A DNA stretch of 64,000 nt, taken from Porphyromonas cangingivalis (lineage in GTDB: Bacteria > Bacteroidota > Bacteroidia > Bacteroidales > Porphyromonadaceae). This document shows positions 35,060 through 43,474 of the stretch, piece after piece. Each line of letters starts with the position of its first letter. Positions within the stretch are counted from its first letter, which is position 1. The stretch is from NCBI RefSeq assembly GCF_900638305.1, contig NZ_LR134506.1:930001-994000 (forward strand), read 5' to 3'. The notes beneath the pieces were generated by a model, which was given only the letters and a program-made list of their open reading frames with translations, searched no databases and had not been told where the DNA came from. The position numbers and the translations under genes are program-made.

Positions 35060-35135
35060 GTCCATGAAGGCGACAAATCGAGTCGTTAAACTTGATAACG
35101 AAAGTCGTTAAACTTGTATCATCAAGTTTAACGAC
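35060..35135. repeat. 22-bp repeats of family A, forming a terminator-like hairpin
   Basis: Units at 35082-35103 and 35104-35125 share GTCGTTAAACTTG; a weaker unit precedes at 35060-35081. The right end, CAAGTTTAACGAC (35123-35135), is an exact inverted copy of 35104-35116 and is followed by T7, so units 2 and 3 fold into a plus-strand terminator. Aligned in register, they match the array at 7297-7406 at 14-16 of 22 positions. The array lies in the 305-bp gap 34877-35181, which has no gene. Confidence 0.7.
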
Positions 35136-35181
35136 TTTTTTTGAGAACTCCTGACAGGGATAAAGAGAGAAGAAGACCAAA

Positions 35182-35871
35182 TCAGAGGTCCAGATAAGGA
35201 GCAAGCCTCAGACTATCGTCTTTGGTGAACACCGCAGAAGACATGATCTTCTCCCATGTGAGAGGAGGATTTTGCGCCAAGATATCCTCCAACACCCTCT
35301 TGTGTCTATAAGACAGATAGGGATGGCGTGGGATACTGTCTACGGAGAGGGTCAGATATCGGACTCCCGTACGTATCATCATATATGGAGCGATCTTATC
35401 GTAACGCTCACGATCCATACCGTAGACCTCCTGCAACTGCTCGACGCAGTAATAGCCACCAAGCATGGATCTGTACTTGACGATCCTGCGAGCAAACGAA
35501 GGGCCTATGCCGGGGACTCTCTGCAGGAGCAGTGTATCCGCAGTATTGAGGTCGATGGTCGCTCCGACCTTGAGCTTCGGTGTATAGCCTTGTTGCTTGG
35601 TCGGCGGGCCGGGATACTTGGATGTGCGTATGGGAAGGGTATCTTTGGGAGCTTCGAGAGTAGCGAGGACAGAGGATGTGTAGCGAGGGCCTTCACTCTC
35701 TTTGGATGAAAGGCTGTCGACAGGGCATTGTTCTATCCTGGATGGAGGGGTTGACTTCGGACGAACCTTGTCCTTATTCACCCACATGAATGCCACCAAC
35801 AAAGCGTACAATACCATGATGATGAGCAAGACCTTGCGGTCATCCTTATTCAGCTTCAACCACTCTCTCAT
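35182..35871 (-). CDS. membrane-anchored helix-hairpin-helix (ComEA-like) protein
   Basis: 229 residues from ATG 35871 (MREWLKLNKDDRKVLLIIMV); the frame runs to 35964, inside the ATPase gene, and the longer start is rejected. One N-terminal helix (LLIIMVLYALLVAFMWV) is followed by a Pro/Ser/Thr-rich linker (about 30-95), then the HhH pair IDLNTADTLLLQRVPGIGPSFA...IVKYR typical of ComEA, and a second HhH-like segment (HPYLSYRHKRVLEDIL). ComEA binds DNA at the cell surface during uptake. Similar proteins occur in Bacteroidetes without competence evidence. It lies 22 bases after the ATPase gene. Confidence 0.8.
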   Translation of the reverse strand: MREWLKLNKDDRKVLLIIMVLYALLVAFMWVNKDKVRPKSTPPSRIEQCPVDSLSSKESEGPRYTSSVLATLEAPKDTLPIRTSKYPGPPTKQQGYTPKLKVGATIDLNTADTLLLQRVPGIGPSFARRIVKYRSMLGGYYCVEQLQEVYGMDRERYDKIAPYMMIRTGVRYLTLSVDSIPRHPYLSYRHKRVLEDILAQNPPLTWEKIMSSAVFTKDDSLRLAPYLDL

Positions 35872-35893
35872 ATCACCTCGGGGCAGCGTTGAC

Positions 35894-36562
35894 TTATGCT
35901 TGTACGATACGACCGTCTTTGAGCCTGATGACTTTGTCGGCAAAGGCGGACAACGTGTCATCATGAGTCACGATCACGAAGGTCTGCTGTCTCTCATCTC
36001 TCAGTTGTCTGAATATCTTGTGCAACTCCTCTTTATGCTCGCTGTCGAGTGCTCCCGAAGGCTCATCAGCAAAGATGAGCACGGGATCATTGATGAGTGC
36101 ACGAGCGACGGCCACACGTTGCTTCTCACCGCCACTGAGGGCATTGGGCTTGTGGGTGAGGCGTTCGGCCAGATTGAGAGAAGTAAGTAAAGCCTCGGCT
36201 TTTTTCATCGCCACCTTCTTGCTCTGACCTGCAATCATGGCCGGCAGAGCGACGTTCTCTTGAGCCGTGAACTCGGGTAGAAGTTGGTGAAACTGAAAGA
36301 CAAAGCCTATGTTTTGGTTCCTAAAGTCGGCTTGTTGATTGCTATTCATCTCTCCCACCCTCTTACCGAGGATGTCGATGGTACCGGCATCTGCACTGTC
36401 GAGAGTCCCCAAGATCTGCAACAAGGTGGTCTTCCCTGCCCCACTGGCACCGATGATGGCGACAATCTCCCCCTTGCGAACCTCCAAAGAGACACCTTTG
36501 AGTATCTGCAAAGGGCCGAAACTCTTACAGATGTTTTCACCCCTGATGACAACTTCACTCAT
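35894..36562 (-). CDS. LolD/MacB-type ABC transporter ATP-binding protein
   Basis: 222 residues. Walker [13 protein letters not shown]-loop [15 protein letters not shown], signature [15 protein letters not shown], Walker [14 protein letters not shown] and H-loop VTHD are complete. [11 protein letters not shown] is characteristic of LolD, the ATPase of the lipoprotein-releasing LolCDE complex. The permease is not adjacent; the neighbours are tcdA (7 bases upstream) and the HhH gene (22 bases downstream). Other MacB-family ATPases are possible. Confidence 0.9.
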   Translation of the reverse strand: MSEVVIRGENICKSFGPLQILKGVSLEVRKGEIVAIIGASGAGKTTLLQILGTLDSADAGTIDILGKRVGEMNSNQQADFRNQNIGFVFQFHQLLPEFTAQENVALPAMIAGQSKKVAMKKAEALLTSLNLAERLTHKPNALSGGEKQRVAVARALINDPVLIFADEPSGALDSEHKEELHKIFRQLRDERQQTFVIVTHDDTLSAFADKVIRLKDGRIVQA

Positions 36563-36569
36563 AACTTCT

Positions 36570-37310
36570 TTATTCTTGTTGATTGATAAGGCTGTTCAAT
36601 ACTTCATAGGCCACAAAACAACCGAATGCAGCAGGCATATGCGCAATGGTGCCCGAGATTGACTTCTTGTTCTGTTCACCATCCGTCTCGACAGTAGACT
36701 CACGATTGGGCAATTCGGTCGAATAGACGACCCGGAACTTTGTCGGCACGCCCAACTTGCGCAACTTTTTTCGCATCATCCGAGCCAACGTACAGTTGAT
36801 GACCTTGTCGATACGTCCGATCTTGATTTCCCGTGGATCGATCTTTGCCGCAGCCCCCATTGAGGAGACAAAAGGGATTTCTCTCTCCTGCAAAGACTTG
36901 ATGAAATGAGCCTTGGGACTGAGCGTATCGATGGCATCGACTGCAAAATCATAATGTGCTGCATCAAGAAGGTGTTCCGTAATTTCGTCTCGGATGAATG
37001 TCTCATGGACATGGAGCTTAAGATCGGGATTGATCGACCTGAGTCTCTCCTCCCACAGATGAGCCTTGGGCTTGCCGATGGTCTCGTGGGTAGCGATGAT
37101 CTGTCGATTGATGTTCGACGGTTGTACAGTGTCCGAGTCCACAATGGTGAGCTCTCCCACCCCCGACCGCACAAGCAATTCCACGGCATAGCCACCTACA
37201 CCACCAAGCCCCACGACAAGGACGTGCTTCCGCTGCAAAAGTGACAAATGTTCTTCACCGATGAGCATCTCTGTCCGGTTGAAGACCTCAGGATGTCGTC
37301 GTCCGCTCAT
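36570..37310 (-). CDS. tcdA: tRNA threonylcarbamoyladenosine dehydratase
   Basis: 246 residues of the E1-like ThiF fold. [20 protein letters not shown] is the nucleotide-binding loop and [13 protein letters not shown] the acidic/Arg motif. TcdA (CsdL) cyclises t6A37 to ct6A in tRNAs. [14 protein letters not shown] and [13 protein letters not shown] are typical. The start [13 protein letters not shown] matches the family. A weak promoter is possible at 37404-37411 (TATCTTTC, minus) with TTG 20 bases further. Confidence 0.93.
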   Translation of the reverse strand: MSGRRHPEVFNRTEMLIGEEHLSLLQRKHVLVVGLGGVGGYAVELLVRSGVGELTIVDSDTVQPSNINRQIIATHETIGKPKAHLWEERLRSINPDLKLHVHETFIRDEITEHLLDAAHYDFAVDAIDTLSPKAHFIKSLQEREIPFVSSMGAAAKIDPREIKIGRIDKVINCTLARMMRKKLRKLGVPTKFRVVYSTELPNRESTVETDGEQNKKSISGTIAHMPAAFGCFVAYEVLNSLINQQE

Positions 37311-37666
37311 ATACTCGCAACCACCTCCTTTGCCTTATGCTTCGTTTCTGTATCTATTATCATATTGGGATTTTCGTACGCCATAGATTGTATTTTTGAC
37401 CCCGAAAGATACGACAATTTGAGTACAACGACAATCCCTATCACTCACAAGGTTTGGGTGCAACACTAAGATCCACCACATACTCGTCTCAAACACAGAC
37501 TTGATTATTCGTTCTGATCTCTCCACAGCTTGAAAGACAAAAACTCACACTTATATTTATAAAAAATGACAGCGACTAAACTCTCGTGTATAAATATTTT
37601 ATACCTTTACAATCGTTAATAGAAACATTAATTATTCATTATCCACGCTTTAATCTATTATTTCAC
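37311..37666. other. 356-bp intergenic region
   Basis: Divergent spacer. It may hold the tcdA promoter (TATCTTTC at 37404-37411, minus strand, with TTG at 37432-37434). On the plus strand TATTTTTG at 37391-37398 and TACCTTTA at 37602-37609 could serve the PEGA gene. No gene seen. Confidence 0.4.
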
Positions 37667-38125
37667 ATGAAGAAAAGTACGTTTATGACAGCGATCATGC
37701 TTGTCTTTGTCCTGCTCACATCGAGCTGTGCAACCATCTTCACAGGGACTACTGACGTCATCCGATTTGACTCAGAACCTCAAGGAGCAACGGTTTATAT
37801 CGATGGCGTAGAGCTATGTAAAACACCTTGTACTCATGAAGTAAATCGCTCATTGAGTAGCAAGGAATTTGAGGTCAAGCTTGACGGCTACCAAGCAAGA
37901 GTCGTCACTCTTGACAGACAGTTCAATCCCATTACTGTCCTCAACGTAGCAAATGGTCTAATTGGTTGGGCTATTGATGCTGCAACAGGTTCAATGATGC
38001 AATACGGCCGTAAGAGCTACAACATCACCTTGGAAAAGAAGATCAGAAATGTAGCAAAGAGCAACCCAAAAGAAATCCACATTGACACTGTCAATAAGGT
38101 TGTTGCTTTCCACATCGTGAAATAA
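37667..38125 (+). CDS. PEGA-domain lipoprotein
   Basis: 152 residues from ATG 37667; a GTG start 27 codons upstream lacks a signal-like sequence and is rejected. Signal MKKSTFMTAIMLVFVLLTSSC gives a lipid Cys at 21. The PEGA domain is seen in FDSEPQGATVYIDGVELCKTPCTHEV, with paired cysteines, and SKEFEVKLDGYQ. A hydrophobic stretch NVANGLIGWAIDAATGSMM follows, as in many Bacteroidetes proteins of this type. Function unknown; the family is thought to bind cell-envelope ligands. Closed by a perfect palindromic terminator. Confidence 0.82.
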   Translation: MKKSTFMTAIMLVFVLLTSSCATIFTGTTDVIRFDSEPQGATVYIDGVELCKTPCTHEVNRSLSSKEFEVKLDGYQARVVTLDRQFNPITVLNVANGLIGWAIDAATGSMMQYGRKSYNITLEKKIRNVAKSNPKEIHIDTVNKVVAFHIVK

Positions 38126-38153
38126 TCATTCCGACAGAGTTGTGATTAAACGA

Positions 38154-38189
38154 CAAAGGGCACTGAACCAATTGGTTCAGTGCCCTTTG
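38154..38189. terminator. 36-bp perfect palindrome, bidirectional terminator
   Basis: CAAAGGGCACTGAACCAA and its exact complement meet at the centre (38171/38172). It separates the convergent PEGA lipoprotein and aspS genes. T-runs are short on both sides. Confidence 0.75.
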
Positions 38190-38213
38190 CTATTGATACA
38201 CTTTCCTATTATC

Positions 38214-39980
38214 TTACTTCTGCAACTGTGACAAGTCGACCTTGAGGAAAAGCTCGTCGAGCTGTTCGTTGTCAAGCACAGAAGGAGCATCGATCATCAC
38301 ATCTCGTCCGGAGTTATTCTTAGGGAATGCGATACAGTCTCTGATGCTGCCAAGTCCTGCGAAGAGTGAGACCCAACGGTCGAAACCATAAGCTATACCG
38401 CCGTGAGGAGGGGCTCCGTACTTGAAAGCATTCATGAGGAAGCCGAACTGCTCCTCAGCCTTCTCCTTAGTGAAACCTAAGAGGGAGAACATCTTCTGTT
38501 GAAGTTCGCTATCAAAGATACGGATCGACCCGCCACCGACTTCAACACCGTTGATGACCATATCATAAGCATTGGCACGCACCTCTTTGGGATTGGTATC
38601 CAAGAGAGCCACATCCTCCAACTTCGGTGAAGTGAATGGGTGGTGCATAGCATAGAATCTCTGAGTATCCTCATCCCACTCGAACAGTGGAAAGTCCACC
38701 ACCCATAGACATGAGAACTTGCTCGGATCCATCAGGCCACGACGACGAGCCACTTCGAGACGAAGTTCGCCAAGTTGCTTGCGCGTCTTCATCACATCAT
38801 CCCCACTGAGGATGAGGATAAGGTCTCCGGGCCTTGCTCCCATCACCTTCGCCATCTCGGCACGTACTTCATCGGAGTAGAACTTGTCCACACTGCTCTT
38901 CACTGCGCCATCTTCCTGCACACGGGCATAGACCATACCTTTGGCACCGATCTGAGGTTTCTTGACATAGTCAGTGAGCTCGTCAAGCTGTTTACGAGTA
39001 TATTCTGCAGCACCCTCGACACATATACCTCCGATGTATGCGGCATCGTCAAAGACACTGAAACCATGCCCCTTGAGGAGCCCATCAAGTTCAACGAACT
39101 TCATGTCAAATCGTGTGTCGGGCTTGTCCGAACCATAGTACTTCATAGCATCGTGCCAAGAGATACGTGGATAGGCTTCGGTCTGCTCAATGCCGAGGAC
39201 TTCCTTGAAAAGGTGCTTGGAGAGTCCTTCGAAAGTGGACAGTATATCTTCTCTGTCGACAAAACTCATCTCACAGTCGATCTGTGTGAACTCCGGCTGA
39301 CGGTCAGCTCTCAAGTCTTCGTCACGGAAACACTTGACAATCTGGAAGTAGCGATCAAAGCCTGAGACCATCAAAAGTTGCTTGAAGGTCTGAGGGGACT
39401 GAGGAAGAGCATAGAATTCGCCGGCATTCATCCGAGAAGGTACGACAAAGTCTCTCGCACCCTCGGGAGTAGATTTGATAAGAACGGGGGTCTCCACTTC
39501 GAGGAAGTTGAGACTGTCCAAGTATCTACGGATGATGATGGACATACGATGACGAAGCTCAAGATTTTTGCGTACCACATCTCTACGCAAGTCAAGGTAA
39601 CGATACTTCATGCGGAGCTCATCTCCACCATCGGTCTGATCTTCGATGGTGAAGGGGGGAGTCTCTGCCTTGTTGAGGACAGTAAGGTCACTCACGATGA
39701 CTTCGATGTCTCCGGTGGGGATATTGGCATTCTTTGAGCTACGCTCTGCCACTGTCCCAGTGACCTGAATGACATACTCTCGTCCCAATTCGCCTGCACG
39801 GTGACAGAGAGCTTCACTCTTTTCGTTGCTAAACACAAGCTGTGTCACACCGTATCTGTCTCTAAGGTCGATGAAGGTCATCCCTCCCATCTTACGATTA
39901 CGGTACACCCACCCTGCAAGGGTTACTTCTTTACTGGTGTCGCTCAATCTAAGCTCACCACATGTGTTGGATCTGTACAT
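38214..39980 (-). CDS. aspS: aspartate--tRNA ligase
   Basis: 588 residues, bacterial type with the GAD insert. The N-terminal OB fold starts [14 protein letters not shown] and has [20 protein letters not shown]. Class II motifs: motif 1 around [15 protein letters not shown], motif 2 [18 protein letters not shown], and motif 3 [19 protein letters not shown], where most species have GLDRLV. The C-terminus [17 protein letters not shown] is normal. Charges tRNA-Asp; two tRNA-Asp genes lie just upstream in the same orientation, at 40494 and 42033. Confidence 0.97.
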   Translation of the reverse strand: MYRSNTCGELRLSDTSKEVTLAGWVYRNRKMGGMTFIDLRDRYGVTQLVFSNEKSEALCHRAGELGREYVIQVTGTVAERSSKNANIPTGDIEVIVSDLTVLNKAETPPFTIEDQTDGGDELRMKYRYLDLRRDVVRKNLELRHRMSIIIRRYLDSLNFLEVETPVLIKSTPEGARDFVVPSRMNAGEFYALPQSPQTFKQLLMVSGFDRYFQIVKCFRDEDLRADRQPEFTQIDCEMSFVDREDILSTFEGLSKHLFKEVLGIEQTEAYPRISWHDAMKYYGSDKPDTRFDMKFVELDGLLKGHGFSVFDDAAYIGGICVEGAAEYTRKQLDELTDYVKKPQIGAKGMVYARVQEDGAVKSSVDKFYSDEVRAEMAKVMGARPGDLILILSGDDVMKTRKQLGELRLEVARRRGLMDPSKFSCLWVVDFPLFEWDEDTQRFYAMHHPFTSPKLEDVALLDTNPKEVRANAYDMVINGVEVGGGSIRIFDSELQQKMFSLLGFTKEKAEEQFGFLMNAFKYGAPPHGGIAYGFDRWVSLFAGLGSIRDCIAFPKNNSGRDVMIDAPSVLDNEQLDELFLKVDLSQLQK

Positions 39981-40024
39981 TAGATATATCTTAATTTGTT
40001 ACTATAATCGTTCGTATATATCTA

Positions 40025-40032
40025 CAAAGGTA
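40025..40032 (-). promoter_or_regulatory. -7 box of the aspS promoter
   Basis: TACCTTTG on the minus strand, 44 bases before the aspS start, the same box as the tRNA-Asp genes. No well-placed -33 TTG. Confidence 0.55.
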
Positions 40033-40162
40033 ATTAAAATTTACCCTGAACTTCTATCCTCAAGGCCTTAAATTTGAGGTCGTATCTGAACTGAGTCAAA
40101 GAGGTTTGATCGACTTGGCGAGTGGCGTATGGAGAGCGCCACGTCTATCGTATCACCCCTCG

Positions 40163-40228
40163 GACAGAATGATTTCTGTATCGCAACAGAAAATATTCCG
40201 ACACGACACAGAATGGACTCTGTCGACT
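40163..40228. repeat. 22-bp repeat array, family B (three units)
   Basis: Units at 40163-40184, 40185-40206 and 40207-40228 centre on CAGAA-TGAT-TTCTG, CAGAA-AATA-TTCCG and CAGAA-TGGA-CTCTG, each 22 bp apart. The array lies in the 513-bp gap 39981-40493 between aspS and tRNA-Asp; apart from the aspS promoter and the tRNA terminator, nothing else was recognised there. Confidence 0.75.
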
Positions 40229-40451
40229 GACAAAACACAAAAAATAATAGACTACAATACCTACAAAGATCTTTGGATAAAAGGGGGATAGTGTACTGTG
40301 GGTGTGTCGGGGCTTAAAGAAAGGATGATGAAGTCTATCTCAAAAAAGGCCAATACATAATCATCCGAAAGAGAAAGAGCAACAATGTGGTGAGCAAAGC
40401 CTCATCAGCCCCATGACAAATGGTATAGATCACACGTGGAGACAAGCATAA

Positions 40452-40492
40452 AAAAAGAAAAGGATCGATAGTCAATGACTATCGATCCTTTT
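40452..40492 (-). terminator. terminator of the first tRNA-Asp
   Basis: Perfect 17-base arms (40458-40474, 40476-40492) directly after the tRNA 3' end, then a T-rich run on the minus strand. The core GATAGTCAATGACTATC is identical to that of the second tRNA-Asp. Confidence 0.9.
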
Positions 40493-40493
40493 G

Positions 40494-40567
40494 CGGTATG
40501 GACGGGACTCGAACCCGCGACCCCCTGCGTGACAGGCAGGTATTCTAACCAGCTGAACTACCACACC
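40494..40567 (-). tRNA. tRNA-Asp (GTC anticodon), copy 1
   Basis: A 74-base cloverleaf: acceptor GGTGTGG/CCATACC with discriminator G73, anticodon stem CCTGC/GCAGG and loop CTGTCAC (anticodon GTC), T-arm GCGGG-TTCGAGT-CCCGT. CCA not encoded. Identical over its length to the copy at 42033-42106. Confidence 0.96.
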
Positions 40568-40592
40568 GTGCTGTCTTAGCTTGTTTGCTCTG

Positions 40593-40600
40593 CAAAGGTA
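40593..40600 (-). promoter_or_regulatory. -7 box of tRNA-Asp copy 1
   Basis: TACCTTTG on the minus strand, 26 bases before the tRNA. The sequence from here to the tRNA is almost identical to the second copy. Confidence 0.65.
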
Positions 40601-40641
40601 AGAAAATATTTTGATTTCTGCATGATGGAAGGTCGTTTTTA

Positions 40642-41851
40642 CAGGGCTGACGCATTAAAATTGTATTGTCATTATTTGTTGAGGCTTCATTCGAGCAAGT
40701 TTTTTCTGAACACGAGGGATTGAAGACTTCATATTCGTCTTCAGTCGCTCTATAATGAGTAAATTAATCTTTTGAATGATATCCATAATCTGCGCCACAT
40801 TCCTTGTTCTCTTGTGCGAGGCATCGTGTCCGAAATAGACATCCAAACAGTGATGCAACTTGTTCTCTATGGCCCAATGCCCACGAATAGTCTGTTTCAA
40901 TAAAGAAAGATCTGTCAATGACGAAATGTAGTAGGCTGCTTCTTCACTCTTTTTATCGCTCTTTTTATCCCTTCGTTTACGTACAACTTTGTGTATCGAC
41001 CTCAAGCCTTTCCAGCGAGCCAACACCTCGTTGGCTTTTATCTCCAGGGGATTGAGGATACTTTCATAGCGACGTGTTTCTATGCGTCCGTGAGATAGCT
41101 CTGTCTGCTCGTCAAGGAGGATATATTTCTGAAACAGAAGGCAGAAATAGGATTCTATCTCTTGCAGACTCAAACTTTGATTCGCTTTAACACACAATAC
41201 ATAGTCTCCACCCTTATCAATGATTCCTTCGGCAATGGCAGTTTGTGTTCCTATGGCATCAATGGAGACAACAGATCCGTTCAAGTCAAGCAAATGAAGA
41301 AGTTGATGTATAGCCGGTATTTCGTTTGTTTTTTGGTCGATGTAGAGTTGGGCAAGACTGCACATATCTTGTGGCGAAAAGGCAGAGACGACATGGGATT
41401 GTGTATCAAAAGAGAGTTTCTTGACTCCTTGCATCGTCTTGCCATCAATGCAAATATGCTTACCCGAAGTCACCGAGATAAACCCTTCAATCCATCGTTT
41501 GTAGGCCCCTTCAAAGGCTTCTACATCCAACAGACTGATGCTTCTGTTGAGGGTGTCATGAGAGGGCATGGTATGCGTAAGGCGATCACCGGTAAGCTTT
41601 TCGTACAGGCTTTTCAATTCTTCCTCATATTCCTCGGCATAATCTTCAATCTCATACCAAGAGGTGTTGCCTGAGAGTGTAGAGAGAAAAACGATCAGAA
41701 GTAAAAAGTCAAGAGGGTAAACTTTTTTACGGTCTATCCGTGGGTCTGAAATCATGCAGAGGCTTTCAAATAGAGAATGATACATAACTAACGTCCTTTT
41801 AATGACCATAAAAGTAATTAGAAAGTTCCTTTTTTAATGCGTCAGCCCTGG
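40642..41851 (-). mobile_element. complete ISAs1-family insertion sequence, 1210 bp
   Basis: Perfect 19-bp terminal inverted repeats CAGGGCTGACGCATTAAAA at 40642-40660 and 41833-41851. A 10-bp target duplication flanks it: GTCGTTTTTA (40632-40641) and GTCATTTTTA (41852-41861), differing at one base. It holds a single intact transposase gene. The element lies between the two tRNA-Asp genes. Confidence 0.95.
40655..41809 (-). CDS. ISAs1 family transposase
   Basis: 384 residues, intact; an internal ATG at 41785 would give 376. DDE residues are visible in ICIDGKTMQG (first Asp), VVSIDAIGTQ (second Asp) and RGHWAIENKLHHCLDV (Glu). The N-terminus DRKKVYPLDFLLLIVFLSTL and MPSHDTLNRSISLLD match the family. 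The C-terminal DASHKRTRNVAQIMDIIQKI is typical of ISAs1 elements. The stop lies inside the span next to the right-hand inverted repeat, as usual. The gene is full length, so the element may be active. Confidence 0.96.
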   Translation of the reverse strand: MVIKRTLVMYHSLFESLCMISDPRIDRKKVYPLDFLLLIVFLSTLSGNTSWYEIEDYAEEYEEELKSLYEKLTGDRLTHTMPSHDTLNRSISLLDVEAFEGAYKRWIEGFISVTSGKHICIDGKTMQGVKKLSFDTQSHVVSAFSPQDMCSLAQLYIDQKTNEIPAIHQLLHLLDLNGSVVSIDAIGTQTAIAEGIIDKGGDYVLCVKANQSLSLQEIESYFCLLFQKYILLDEQTELSHGRIETRRYESILNPLEIKANEVLARWKGLRSIHKVVRKRRDKKSDKKSEEAAYYISSLTDLSLLKQTIRGHWAIENKLHHCLDVYFGHDASHKRTRNVAQIMDIIQKINLLIIERLKTNMKSSIPRVQKKLARMKPQQIMTIQF

Positions 41852-41989
41852 TCATTTTTATGGAGCGCAGTACGGATCTTGACTATCCCTGATGACTGGA
41901 GATGCAAATTTTCTCATCCGAGGCTCTTTGTCACCAGACTCCAAGTCGAAGCATCCACCTCATGGAACAAAGGTAGAATGCTCGATCAG

Positions 41990-42030
41990 AAAAGAAAAAA
42001 AAGGCTGATAGTCAATGACTATCAGCCTTT
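41990..42030 (-). terminator. terminator of the second tRNA-Asp
   Basis: Arms 42000-42014 and 42016-42030 around the shared core GATAGTCAATGACTATC, then A-rich plus-strand sequence giving a U-run on the minus strand. Outer stem pairs differ from copy 1 (AGGCT/AGCCT against GGATC/GATCC) but keep pairing. Confidence 0.9.
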
Positions 42031-42032
42031 TG

Positions 42033-42106
42033 CGGTATGGACGGGACTCGAACCCGCGACCCCCTGCGTGACAGGCAGGTATTCTAACCAGCTGAACTAC
42101 CACACC
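42033..42106 (-). tRNA. tRNA-Asp (GTC anticodon), copy 2
   Basis: Same 74-base cloverleaf as copy 1, anticodon GTC in loop CTGTCAC. The promoter and terminator are also duplicated. It is upstream of the IS in the minus-strand direction. Confidence 0.96.
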
Positions 42107-42131
42107 GTACTGTCTTAGCTTGTTTGCTCTG

Positions 42132-42161
42132 CAAAGGTAGGTATTATTTTTTATTCTGCAA
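42132..42161 (-). promoter_or_regulatory. promoter of tRNA-Asp copy 2
   Basis: -33 TTG at 42161-42159 and -7 TACCTTTG at 42139-42132 on the minus strand. Confidence 0.7.
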
Positions 42162-42252
42162 TAGGCAGTGGAGACATTTTCGACCTTTTTAGAGAAATCA
42201 GTTATCCCTAATTTCGCTAATCTACTGATTGACAATTCATTTTCTCCCCACG

Positions 42253-43256
42253 TTATTTTTTACCCAAGATCATATTTTTATTGACAAGTGGAAGGACTCC
42301 CATCGCAAGAAGTCCGATCAGTGTCGTAAAAAGGGTCTGAATAGTATGGACGATAAGAGCAAAAGAGGCGGCATCCGCCTTGGTGACTCCGAAGGTCGCA
42401 AGGGTATAAATGACCATAAAGTGCCATGCCCCCATACCGGCTTGGACAGGAGCTGCGACAGCGATACTGCTCATGATGAAGGCAATGAGCCCGATACGTA
42501 TCCCAAGATCCGCAGTAAAACTAAAAGCAAAGAACGTAGTATAGAAGAAAAGAAAATACCCCCCCAAAGAAGGATCGAGTAGAGGATAAAGAGCCACTTT
42601 TGCTCAAGTGTTGCAATACTCTTGAGCCCGGCCCAGACATTCTTCATTGCACCGCTGATCTTCTGCACCAGCGCAAGGTGGCTGAAGTAACGCCACACAA
42701 CATATATCACAGAAAGAAGGATCCCGAGGATGACATAGAGGATGTACGAACTAAAGATATTGCGGACAGTCTCAAAGAGAGAGGGGTTGCTCTCAAAGAA
42801 TGTTTGAAAAAATCCGATATTGGACAACCCTGCAAAAGCAAGTAACAGCCCGACGATAACAAAATCAAAAGCCCTATCGATCAAAAGTGTGCCAAAGAGC
42901 TTGGGGAAACCTATGCACGAATAATGGCTCATAGCACCACACCGCCACACCTCGCCCATACGTGGCAGTGCCATATTGACAGCATAGTTGCCGTGGGTGG
43001 TCAGCACAGAGTTGATGCGACGAGGAGCTTCACCCGTAGCCTTGATGAGTATGTCCCAGCGGAGTCCCCTCACGGTATTGGCAATGAAACCGAAGACGAG
43101 CGATAGGGCAATGATCCCGAAGTCTGCATCGGACTTGAGGGTCTTCCAGAGCTCATTGAAGTCCATGTTGCGATAGAGTAACCAAAGGATGAGTAAGCCG
43201 AAGGCCAGTGGGATAAAAATACGTAGAGCGACAGAGAGTGCTTTGTTGAGTTTCAT
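42253..43256 (-). pseudogene. lysylphosphatidylglycerol-synthase-like (flippase-like) membrane protein, frame broken at a G7 tract
   Basis: Two overlapping frames together make one protein. The N-terminal 261-codon frame (from ATG 43256) begins MKLNKALSVALRIFIPLAFG and has NTVRGLRWDILIKA and NMALPRMGEVWRC, typical of the UPF0104/LPG-synthase transmembrane family. The C-terminal 114 codons in another frame (PVQAGMGAWHFMVIYTLA, GVTKADAASFALIVHT) are the usual family end. The switch falls at seven G (plus-strand C7, 42559-42565). One more G would read ..LLWGGYFLFF.. and give 334 residues. Possible meanings are a real pseudogene, phase variation, slippage during transcription or translation, or a sequencing error. 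Function in the family is lipid or polyprenyl transfer at the inner membrane. Confidence 0.82.
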
Positions 43257-43335
43257 AGATACGCGGGCTTTTCTGCTCTTGGTGTTGATGTCCGAAAGGT
43301 GAGCGGGAGTGTTTTATCGGTCCCTTCTTTTTTCG

Positions 43336-43343
43336 TACATTTG
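43336..43343 (+). promoter_or_regulatory. -7 box upstream of rsmA
   Basis: TACATTTG on the plus strand matches TAnnTTTG; leader of about 125 bases to rsmA. A -33 element is not evident. Confidence 0.4.
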
Positions 43344-43400
43344 TTATTGATATTGATAGTAGCTTGTGGTGTATTGAATATTCTATTCGATTCAGACAAG

Positions 43401-43408
43401 CAAATATA
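43401..43408 (-). promoter_or_regulatory. -7 box of the flippase-like gene
   Basis: TATATTTG on the minus strand matches TAnnTTTG, about 145 bases before the ATG at 43256. Confidence 0.45.
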
Positions 43409-43474
43409 ATACATATTCTTCAAAGAGTGGATGCGTGAGCACACCTCCTTGTCGAGTCCATAACCCCTTGTCAG

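Noticed and set aside
41960-42235. Open frame running through tRNA-Asp copy 2
   Set aside because: Translation of a tRNA (VRIPACHAGGRGFESRP-type sequence), a common false gene.
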